From Rhodocyclaceae bacterium (GTDB lineage: Bacteria > Pseudomonadota > Gammaproteobacteria > Burkholderiales > Rhodocyclaceae), in the NCBI GenBank assembly GCA_030681195.1, contig JAUXXJ010000004.1, positions 186,001 to 250,000 of the forward strand: 64,000 nucleotides of DNA, read 5' to 3'. The notes beneath the pieces were generated by a model, which ran no database searches, was not told the origin of the DNA, and saw only the letters and a program-made list of their open reading frames with translations. A program made the position numbers and the translations under genes. This document shows, piece by piece, positions 58,114 through 64,000 of this stretch (position 1 is the stretch's first letter; each line of letters starts with the position of its first letter).

Positions 58114-59292
58114 TCATTCCGCGCCCTCCGCATCGCCAGCACTGCCTAAACGCCGCGCCTCCAGTTCCCGCCGCGTCTTGTCCAGTTCCTCGGCCAGCAG
58201 CTTTTCATCGGGCAGCACCATCTGGTATTCCGCCGCGAGCACCTTGTTGGGCAAGCCTTCCAGCGCGTAATGGGCTTCGGCAGCACCTTTTTCAGCGCAG
58301 AGGATCAGGCCCACCGGCGGGTTCTCGCCGGGCTTCATCCAATGCTCGCGGGCATAGTTCAAGTACAAGTGCATCTGCCCGGCATCGGCATAACTGAACT
58401 TGCCAACCTTGAGGTCGATGACCACCAGACATTTGAGTCGGCGATGGAAAAACAGCAGGTCGACGCGAAACCAGTTGTCGTCGATGCGCAGGCGGCGCTG
58501 ACGGCCGACGAAGCTAAAGTCGTCGCCCAGTTCCAGCAGGAAGTCGGCCAGATGCTGGATCAGTGCGTCTTCGAGATCGGATTCGGAGTATTCGTCCTTG
58601 AGATTGAGGAATTCGAGTACGAAGGGGTCTTTGATGGCCTGCTCGGGGGTGAGCACGTCGCCGGGTTCGCTGGCTTCGCCTTTTTGCAGCATCGCCGCCT
58701 TGTTGTGCGACAGCGCAGTGCGCTCGTAGAACTGGCTGCCGATCTGCCGGTCGAGTTGGCGTACCGACCAGCCGCCGCGCAGGGTCTCGGTTTCATAAAA
58801 AGCGCGGGCCATCTCGTTTTTTACCGAGAGCAGGCGAACGTAGGCCGACCAGGGCAGAGGAAAGACTTGGGCGAGCACGGGCAGGTCGACAGAAAACGCA
58901 GACGGTGTCTGCGAAATCAGCGACGGGGTCAATTCCGCAGACACTGTCTGCGGAATCTTGCAGGTAGTCAATTTGCCAGACAGCGTCTGACGAATCTGCT
59001 CTGCCGGCCAGCATTGGTAGAACTGGCGCATTTGCTCAATGTTGCGGGGCGAGAAACCACGCCCAAAGCGGCGGGTCAAATCGACCGACAAGCGCTGGAT
59101 CAAGGCTTCCCCATAGACCGCCCGTTCTTGCCCACCCTGCTCGAACTCAACAATGCAACGGCCGATTTCCCAATAGGTGGCGGTCATCAGCGCATTGACA
59201 CTGCGGGCGGCGGCGCGGCGTGCCGATTCCAGCAACGCAACAATGTCGCTGCGGATGCCGCTGTAGTCTTCTCCTGAAACGATTTTGGTCAT
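58114..59292 (-). CDS. DUF1016 (YhcG-type) PD-(D/E)XK nuclease-like protein
   Basis: The 392-residue protein has the N-terminal DUF1016 domain (about 10-200, with SARRAAARSVNALMTATYWEIG and RGFSPRNIEQMRQFY) and a C-terminal PDDEXK nuclease-like domain (about 215-370, with VDLLFFHRRLKCLVVIDLKVG). Such proteins often occur in type I restriction loci. Residues about 101-140 are three 13-residue repeats (IRQTLSG, IPQTVSA, ISQTPSA) encoded by three palindromic 39-bp units. The start overlaps the hsdM remnant stop by 4 nt, so translation depends on that chimeric ORF. Confidence 0.88.
   Translation of the reverse strand: MTKIVSGEDYSGIRSDIVALLESARRAAARSVNALMTATYWEIGRCIVEFEQGGQERAVYGEALIQRLSVDLTRRFGRGFSPRNIEQMRQFYQCWPAEQIRQTLSGKLTTCKIPQTVSAELTPSLISQTPSAFSVDLPVLAQVFPLPWSAYVRLLSVKNEMARAFYETETLRGGWSVRQLDRQIGSQFYERTALSHNKAAMLQKGEASEPGDVLTPEQAIKDPFVLEFLNLKDEYSESDLEDALIQHLADFLLELGDDFSFVGRQRRLRIDDNWFRVDLLFFHRRLKCLVVIDLKVGKFSYADAGQMHLYLNYAREHWMKPGENPPVGLILCAEKGAAEAHYALEGLPNKVLAAEYQMVLPDEKLLAEELDKTRRELEARRLGSAGDAEGAE
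58898..58989 (-). repeat. Three 39-bp tandem units with central palindromes inside the DUF1016 gene
   Basis: Palindromes are centred at 58905, 58944 and 58983, exactly 39 bp apart: GCAGAC-GGT-GTCTGC; an 11-bp-arm copy at 58932-58956 with core GCAGAC-ACT-GTCTGC; and CAGAC-AGC-GTCTG. Each unit encodes one 13-residue peptide repeat. Sequence between palindromes is less conserved. Confidence 0.85.
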
Positions 59293-59696
59293 GCCTCTAC
59301 CTCGTTGACCAGAGCCTCGATTTCACCCGGCAGCCGCATCACCTCAGCCTCGTGGCCACGCATCGCCGCGATCAGGTCTTTCGGGTCGGCGTGCTCCAGA
59401 CCGGCCTTGGCATGGGGATTTTTCAGGTCGAGGTTGTAGATGGGCCAATAGAGCGCATCGCCTTCGGCCTGCGCCGCCTTGGCGGTTTGCTCATGCGCTT
59501 GCTGCCGGGTTTTGAGTTCACGCAGACGTTCTTGCAGTGTGACTTTCTCACCATTGCCAGCGGTGGTAATGGCTTGCTCGACTTCGCGGATCGGCTTGCC
59601 CAGTGCCAGCGCCGCCGCGCCAATGACGAACGCCGACACGACCAACTGGCGGACCAGTTCATCGAACGGAATCTGCAGGCGTGGTGATGCTGTCAT
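59289..59696 (-). pseudogene. Chimeric ORF: captured promoter and gene start fused to hsdM C-terminus
   Basis: The first about 28 codons (MTASPRLQIPFDELV and onward) are a copy of the start of the PAS-GGDEF-EAL-CZB gene. From codon about 30 onward the protein (IREVEQAIT, then ALYWPIYNLDLKNPHA and PKDLIAAMRGHEAEVMRL) reads like the C-terminal tail of a type I restriction DNA methylase (HsdM). The methylase catalytic domain is absent. The ORF is 135 codons and overlaps the DUF1016 gene by 4 nt. I read it as a truncated hsdM given a new promoter and start by a duplication. The HsdM assignment is recall, not search. Confidence 0.72.
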
Positions 59697-59802
59697 GCCC
59701 CCTCTTACTTTGTGTAATGCGACGTAACCTTCTGGTTCGTCGCCTCGTTATGGCGGCAAGCATACTGCAATTGGTGCAAAGGGAATACGCGCAGCGCACA
59801 AT
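59612..59802. repeat. Derived copy of the duplicated promoter and gene start
   Basis: This copy matches 57905-58092 from inside the coding start, through the ATG and about 100 bp of upstream DNA, ending near 59802 where similarity stops abruptly. It supplies ATG 59696 and, presumably, the promoter for the hsdM remnant and the DUF1016 gene. Confidence 0.85.
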
Positions 59803-60183
59803 TTCCGCCCGCTTAGCCGGTGGAAGCCGCCTGCGGGATGTCGTCGGGTTGCGGCAAATGTCGGCGCTGGCGGGACGGCAGGTCGCGACCCAAAGCGGGA
59901 GTAGCGATGTCCAGCCTCTACGACAGGTGTGCAGCGACTGGAGCCATTCACGGCACTATAGGCGCGGGGCTTTGAATGACAGCTTACTGACGCGTCAGTC
60001 ATTCGGAGACCGGCAATTTGCCCGAAATGGCGTCGGCTGTCTGTAGGTGGGCGTTCAATTCATCCGGAATTTCTTCAATCTGTGAATCACCCAAGCAGCG
60101 TCCGTCAGATCTGGCTTGCTTTCCATTCCTCCAAAGGTGGAGAATGTGCGTTCTTGCGTCGCCACATATTTCTGCTCGAAACC
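59803..60183. other. Intergenic region before the ferritin-like gene
   Basis: No family-like ORF is visible. It contains the reverse element copy (59856-59879) and a palindromic word ACTGACGCGTCAGT near 59987. ORFs here in both strands have no recognisable features. Confidence 0.4.
59856..59879 (-). repeat. Interspersed coding element, short type, copy 12 (reverse)
   Basis: The plus strand reads AAATGTCGGCGCTGG then CGGGACGGC, one mismatch from consensus. It lies in an intergenic region and is reversed relative to the genic copies. Confidence 0.83.
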
Positions 60184-60636
60184 ATGAACCTCGATACTTT
60201 TCTTGCCCACGCAGTCAAACTCGAATACGAGGCCACAGTAATTTATGCGAAATCTGCCGTAGTCACCGCAGAAGAGAACCAAGACGCTGCGGCTTTCTTC
60301 CGCGAGATGGCAGGGTATGCAAACATGCATCTCGGTGACGTGATGGCGCGCGCCGGGTACAAAGATGTATCAGAACTTCCGCAACTCGCATACCAGTGGG
60401 GCAATCATTCTGCGCCGGAAACCATGAGTCCGATTCCGACTTCCGGTGACATTATCGACCTCGATAGTGCCATGGCGAGAGCGTTGGACGCCGAGCGCCG
60501 TGCAGTAGTGTTTTACGAAGAGGCGGCTCAGTCCTCACTGGACTCAAAGGTTAGAGCTTTGGCGCTGGAATTCGCAACTGAGGAACGTGACCATGTCCTT
60601 GCGCTAGAGCGATTCATGGGGCTAAGACCGTATTAA
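60184..60636 (+). CDS. Ferritin-like (rubrerythrin-type) protein
   Basis: The 150-residue protein is a four-helix ferritin-like domain. Likely iron ligands are in LEYEATVIYAK (helix 1), REMAGYANMHL (helix 2), DAERRAVVFYEEAA (helix 3) and EERDHVLALERF (helix 4). There is no rubredoxin domain. I chose ATG 60184 because the conserved fold begins there; a longer ORF from 60082 adds sequence without homology. Roles in peroxide or iron handling are typical of the family. There is no obvious operon partner. Confidence 0.82.
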   Translation: MNLDTFLAHAVKLEYEATVIYAKSAVVTAEENQDAAAFFREMAGYANMHLGDVMARAGYKDVSELPQLAYQWGNHSAPETMSPIPTSGDIIDLDSAMARALDAERRAVVFYEEAAQSSLDSKVRALALEFATEERDHVLALERFMGLRPY

Positions 60637-60969
60637 TCAGAAGTCCTATATTTTTTCAGGACACCCAAGAGCCATCCATCCAAGCCGAGGCTTGGGGCAG
60701 GTATCAGAGTGGACCAGACAGCGGCCATGGAAAAGTCATCAGTCCGCAATCAGTCTTGAGTCGCCGGATGGCCTTTCCAAGCCACCGTCGCCAGTTGGTC
60801 GACTGTACTCGGTGGCCACCGGCAGCTAGCTGGCACCCGAATTCAGTGGCAGCTTTCCGACAATCAATGAGTGCTGGGTGCCAATACCTCGTTCGGTTGC
60901 GGATACCCTTGAGTTTCCGAACCACAACCCCCATAATCTGGTCATCTGTATAGTCAGCCGGAGGGTGTG
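60637..60969. other. Intergenic region between ferritin-like gene and toxin-antitoxin pair
   Basis: A perfect inverted repeat CCAAGCC-GA-GGCTTGG (60680-60695) lies 44 nt after the ferritin-like stop and may be a stem-loop terminator without a T run. A 76-codon minus ORF (60704-60934) has no recognisable features and I do not call it. Nothing else is seen. Confidence 0.4.
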
Positions 60970-61224
60970 ATGCATACGTGGCCAGTTCAAGACGCCAAAG
61001 CGCGGTTCAGTGAGTTACTCAACGCCTGTGTAAGCGAGGGGCCTCAGGTAGTGACCCGACGCGGTGCCGAAACCGCAGTGCTGGTACCCTTCGCCGAGTG
61101 GAAACGCTTGAGCCACGCCGCGCGTCCGTCACTCAAAGCCTTGCTGTTATCCAACGAAGCGCGCACCGAGCTAGTGGTGCCGCTGCGAGGGCACGCAAAA
61201 CGCCGGCCCACCGTGGTGCTCTAA
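60970..61224 (+). CDS. Phd/YefM-family antitoxin
   Basis: The 84-residue protein has the Phd/YefM pattern: TWPVQDAKARFSELLNAC, then the QVVTRRGAETAVLVPFAEW strand-turn. The C-terminal tail would bind the toxin. ATG 60970 has GGAGG 6 nt upstream; an overlapping GTG three bases earlier is less likely. The toxin gene follows after 3 nt. Autoregulation through the N-terminal DNA-binding domain is typical. Confidence 0.9.
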   Translation: MHTWPVQDAKARFSELLNACVSEGPQVVTRRGAETAVLVPFAEWKRLSHAARPSLKALLLSNEARTELVVPLRGHAKRRPTVVL

Positions 61225-61227
61225 GCC

Positions 61228-61632
61228 GTGTATCTCCTGGATACCAATGTCGTCTCTGAGCTACGCAAGCCGCGACCGCATGGCGCGGTGGTGGCCTGGA
61301 TCGAAGGCATTGCCGATGCCGATCTCTATCTTTCCGCAGTCACGCTCGGCGAAATCCAGGCCGGCATTGAAATTACCCGAGGGCAAGATGCCGCCAAGGC
61401 AGCGGAACTAGAAGCATGGGCCAACCAGGTTGCAGCGAGCTACAACGTCCTACCCATGGATGCGACAACCTTCCGGCTATGGGCGCAACTGATGCACGGG
61501 CAATCGGACACGCTTTATGAAGATGCAATGATCGCGGCCTGTGCGCTGGTGCATCAGCTGACGGTAGTCACCCGAAACGTCAGTGACTTTGCGCGATTCA
61601 AGGTGCCACTGCTTAATCCGTTCAAGAAGTAG
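61228..61632 (+). CDS. PIN-domain ribonuclease toxin (VapC/FitB type)
   Basis: The 134-residue protein is a PIN domain: acidic residues in YLLDTNVVSELRKPRP, LGEIQAGIE, YEDAMIAACA and TRNVSDF are all present, so the metal site is complete. The start is GTG 61228, 3 nt after the antitoxin stop. VapC-type toxins cleave specific RNAs. Pairing with a Phd-type antitoxin rather than VapB matches the FitB-like subgroup. Confidence 0.9.
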   Translation: MYLLDTNVVSELRKPRPHGAVVAWIEGIADADLYLSAVTLGEIQAGIEITRGQDAAKAAELEAWANQVAASYNVLPMDATTFRLWAQLMHGQSDTLYEDAMIAACALVHQLTVVTRNVSDFARFKVPLLNPFKK

Positions 61633-62032
61633 TGCCGCCAGTCGGCCAAACAGACTGTCACAATTATCATCGTGTCAAGGTGCGGAATCAGGATGGACTA
61701 AGCTGGCCGCAGTGCGGCGGTAAGCCGCCATAGATTTCCCTGATCGTGCCTCATGCCAATTGCGTGAGAAACTGAAACGCCTCGGCGAGTTCTATGTCCC
61801 CTCGCAGTCTGAACCTGCCCGATAGGTTTTGCCGTCGAACAGCTCTTGTTGGCCGCTATGTAAACCTCTACATAGCGGCCATCGGCGGATTCTGGCACGC
61901 CGATGCCAGCCAGCATCGCCTGATGCTTTCCGTGCCCCGCCAAAAGTGCGCCTGGTTCGCAGGCCTCTGGGCCAATGCCTCTGCTCCTCCTGTCATTCAT
62001 GGCTTGCAAAATGGCTAATGGACAATCTGGGT
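61633..62032. other. Intergenic region with a perfect 12-bp inverted repeat
   Basis: No family-like ORF is visible; a 130-codon minus ORF (61698-62090) crosses into the next gene and is not called. Sequence GGCGG-TAAG-CCGCC near 61718 may be a weak terminator for the toxin gene. The main feature is the dyad at 61851-61880. Confidence 0.4.
61851..61880. repeat. Perfect 12-bp inverted repeat with 6-nt loop
   Basis: GGCCGCTATGTA, AACCTC, TACATAGCGGCC. The stem has no mismatch and no T run follows, so it is not a typical terminator. It could be an operator, a mobile-element end or a recombination site. Confidence 0.85.
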
Positions 62033-63253
62033 TCAATTCAACTGAATGCGCCGCCCCCATGGCACGGGCGCTTTGCCCTTGACTAACCACAGCACGGGGA
62101 AGTTGGGCGGCACTGGCGGAAATTCACCCTCGGCATCGGTGAAATACACCAGTGCATCCGGCTGCTGGCCGGCCTGTGCAATGCAGTCGAATACCGGCGC
62201 AAATGCCGTCCCGCCACCGCCGACAAATTGCCTGGGCAGGCGCAATGGCTCCCAGGGTTCGAAGATCCAGGGCCCGCCCTCGGCGAGCGTGCTGTCGCAG
62301 GCATACAGGGTCATGCGTACCGGCATCGTGCCCTTGAGCGCATTCAGTTCGCCGAGAAAATTGCTCAGGTCTGCCTCGCTCACTGAGCCGGAAACGTCGA
62401 TGGCGACATGGATATCACCGGCATGGCTGCGCAGGCTGGGCCAGATGACATCCCCGCTCTGCCCATTGCTGCGCCGCGACGGGCGCTGCCAGGAGTAGTC
62501 GTCACGGGCCACCTGCGAAAGGTATTGCGCGAGCAAGGCGCGCCACGACACCTGCACCGCCAGTGCCGCGTCAGTCAGACGCGCCAACTGGCCGGAAAGC
62601 TTGCCAGCTTCACGTGCGCGCTGCGCCGCCGCCGCGAGGTGACGCTGCCATTGCTGCTGCAGTTGCTCCTTTTCCTTCGCGGTCAGCGGCGGCGGCGGGC
62701 CATCTTCATCATTACCTGCCGTCCCGCCAGCGCCGACTTTTTCCGGATTGTGCCCACCCGACTGACCGCCACCCTTACCTTGCTGGTTCTCATCGTTCTG
62801 CCCGCCCTCCTCACCATCCCAGAGATGATCGTCCATCATCTCGCTGTCGTCGTTGCTGTCGTCAATGCAGGGATAAATCTCTTCGGCGGCCATGCCGCGA
62901 TAGACATCAAGCACGACGGCTTCGCCCGGCGGCGTCAGGCCCTCGTCAACCAGAATCGGATTGACGGCGAAATCGCAGGCCATGTCCCACTTGCGCTGGA
63001 TGCGGTGACCACGCCGCGCAAAGTGGCCGAGCGCGCAGTGCAACGCCTCATGCGCCAGCGCGAACTGCACCTGCGCGGGGCTGAGGCTGTCGATCCAGTT
63101 CGGGTTGTAGTAAAGCGTGCGCGCATCCGTCGCTGTCGTCCGGCACCAACTCGCCAGCTTGAGCGGCAGACGCAGCACCAGCGCGCCGAGAAAAGGCTTA
63201 TCGAGAATCAGGCGCGTGCGCGCGGCGGCCAGCTTGTCGTCGACATCACTCAT
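62033..63253 (-). CDS. VWA-like protein with HExxH putative metallopeptidase domain
   Basis: The 406-residue protein has an N-terminal DUF2201-type domain (about 5-130) with the zinc-type motif HEALHCALGH and a C-terminal VWA-like domain (about 270-405) with the MIDAS-type DVSGSVS. The middle is low-complexity, rich in Gly, Gln and Asp, and contains KVGAGGTA (about 171-178) from an element copy. Such proteins are paired with MoxR-type AAA ATPases, here encoded just upstream with an 8-nt overlap. ATG 63253 was chosen at that overlap. The pair may act in assembly or maturation of a partner complex. Confidence 0.9.
   Translation of the reverse strand: MSDVDDKLAAARTRLILDKPFLGALVLRLPLKLASWCRTTATDARTLYYNPNWIDSLSPAQVQFALAHEALHCALGHFARRGHRIQRKWDMACDFAVNPILVDEGLTPPGEAVVLDVYRGMAAEEIYPCIDDSNDDSEMMDDHLWDGEEGGQNDENQQGKGGGQSGGHNPEKVGAGGTAGNDEDGPPPPLTAKEKEQLQQQWQRHLAAAAQRAREAGKLSGQLARLTDAALAVQVSWRALLAQYLSQVARDDYSWQRPSRRSNGQSGDVIWPSLRSHAGDIHVAIDVSGSVSEADLSNFLGELNALKGTMPVRMTLYACDSTLAEGGPWIFEPWEPLRLPRQFVGGGGTAFAPVFDCIAQAGQQPDALVYFTDAEGEFPPVPPNFPVLWLVKGKAPVPWGRRIQLN
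62718..62741 (+). repeat. Interspersed coding element, short type, copy 13
   Basis: A perfect 24-nt copy, reading KVGAGGTA in frame in the linker of the VWA-like protein. Confidence 0.9.
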
Positions 63254-64000
63254 AGAGCATGATGTCTGCCACCGCGTTCGCCCAGGCGGCAAACTGGGGA
63301 ACAGCGAACAGCGCCTGACCGATGCCACGGTGCATGTCCGAAATCAGCATCACGCCCATCTCACGTTGCGGGAACCGTTGCGCGTAGTCGAGGATGTGGC
63401 CCCAGGTTTCTTTGGCATGGACTTCATTGCGAATGCGCATGGCGCGGCCGGCCAATGCGGCGGCAACGGCATATTGCAGGTCAATCTCGGTCGGCACGGT
63501 GACGATCTGGCCGGCACAGATCGCATCGAGGTCGGGCAGACGATCGAGGCTGTCGATGAAAGCCGCGCATTCGATGCCTGCCGCCTGACCGACACAGGCC
63601 GCCAGTGCACCGGCCAGCAACTCGGGATGATCGCCAAACTTCTGCAGCGCACGGTGGGCAAACTCCCACGAACGCGGACTGGGAAAGGCCATCTCGCCCC
63701 CCGCATTGCGGGCCGGATCAAAATTGAAAATCAGCTCAGGCTTGAAACGCAGGAAGGCCACCAGCCGCTCATCAATCCCGTTCGCGTAGGCCCAGGCTGC
63801 CCAGTCGTCGAGATTGACCTCGACCTCATAGTGCGAAAAACGGTTGGCCAGCGGCGCCGGCATGGCGTAGGTCACACCACGGTCGCCCTGGCGATTGCCG
63901 GCAGCGAAGATCGCCCAGCCGGGCGGCACACGATAATCGCCGAGCTTGCGATCCAGAATCAGTTGATAGGCAGCCGCCGAGACGGCCGGCGGCGCAGAGG
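63246..64000 (-). CDS. MoxR-type AAA ATPase, 5' part outside window
   Basis: The reading frame is open to the window edge (251 codons seen). It includes the sensor-1 region (GWAIFAAGNRQGDRGV), the arginine-finger area (PAPLANRFSHYEV) and a C-terminal helical lid. The Walker A and B motifs lie beyond 64000. MoxR ATPases with VWA partners act as chaperone-like assembly factors. The stop overlaps the VWA gene start (ATGAGTGA). Confidence 0.88.
   Translation of the reverse strand, partial: SAPPAVSAAAYQLILDRKLGDYRVPPGWAIFAAGNRQGDRGVTYAMPAPLANRFSHYEVEVNLDDWAAWAYANGIDERLVAFLRFKPELIFNFDPARNAGGEMAFPSPRSWEFAHRALQKFGDHPELLAGALAACVGQAAGIECAAFIDSLDRLPDLDAICAGQIVTVPTEIDLQYAVAAALAGRAMRIRNEVHAKETWGHILDYAQRFPQREMGVMLISDMHRGIGQALFAVPQFAAWANAVADIMLYE

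Noticed and set aside
60704..60934. 76-codon minus ORF between ferritin-like and antitoxin genes
   Set aside because: No recognisable motif, no clear ribosome site and unusual composition; not enough to call a gene.
61698..62090. 130-codon minus ORF covering the 12-bp palindrome
   Set aside because: Overlaps the VWA gene end and reads through an inverted repeat; no family resemblance.

Overview
The window reads as GC-rich chromosomal DNA of a betaproteobacterium, probably of the order Rhodocyclales. This is an inference from gene content and protein style: two-subunit PntAB, a GlcDEF/glycerate-kinase cluster, a PHA phasin, a DsrS-like protein and very dense two-component and cyclic-di-GMP signalling. 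I see no tRNA, rRNA, CRISPR array, complete transposase or prophage.

Region 1 (1-21.1 kb, all minus strand) is one long signalling cluster, probably a single transcript from a promoter region near 21.1-21.3 kb. In transcription order it encodes a PAS-GGDEF-EAL protein, REC-PAS-GGDEF, two hybrid kinases, a PhnD-like lipoprotein, two more hybrid kinases with nearly identical cores, CBS-PAS-GGDEF, REC-HD-GYP, an HDOD protein, a PAS-type chemoreceptor and a further kinase cut by the window edge. Most junctions overlap (ATGA type). Region 2 (21.5-39.1 kb) holds a second set. A NarX/NarL-like pair is followed by an operon of chemoreceptor, STAS protein, a fused double periplasmic-binding protein, two very large hybrid kinases with Hpt domains, REC-PAS-GGDEF and REC-HD-GYP. 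It converges on a plus-strand REC-PP2C phosphatase that could act on the STAS protein. Both operons begin with related promoter blocks and with short ORFs that are remnants of signalling genes.

Region 3 (39.1-44.7 kb) has a PilZ protein, pntAB, a Ser/Thr phosphatase and an HDOD protein. Region 4 (44.7-51.3 kb) is glycolate/glycerate metabolism (gckA-glcDEF, hyi) with a brnTA toxin-antitoxin pair inside it. Region 5 (50.5-54.7 kb) is a tightly packed operon of mostly uncharacterised proteins with a DsrS-like protein first and hyi last. Region 6 (54.7-64 kb) is mixed: phasin, a PAS-GGDEF-EAL-CZB protein, a DUF1016 (YhcG-type) nuclease-like protein preceded by an hsdM remnant carrying a copied promoter, a ferritin-like protein, a Phd/PIN toxin-antitoxin pair and a VWA/MoxR pair.

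The most unusual signal is a short interspersed DNA element present in 13 copies. Its arms are constant (GCCGTCCCGCCAG and CGCCGACTTTT) and its middle is absent, 27, or 39-42 nt long. All copies outside the two diverged intergenic ones are multiples of three with no stop in the frame used. Eight lie in frame inside genes, giving [12 protein letters not shown] peptides in linkers of kinases, PntB, GlcE, GlcF, a VWA protein and an unknown protein. Three abut stop codons, and two are intergenic in the reverse orientation.
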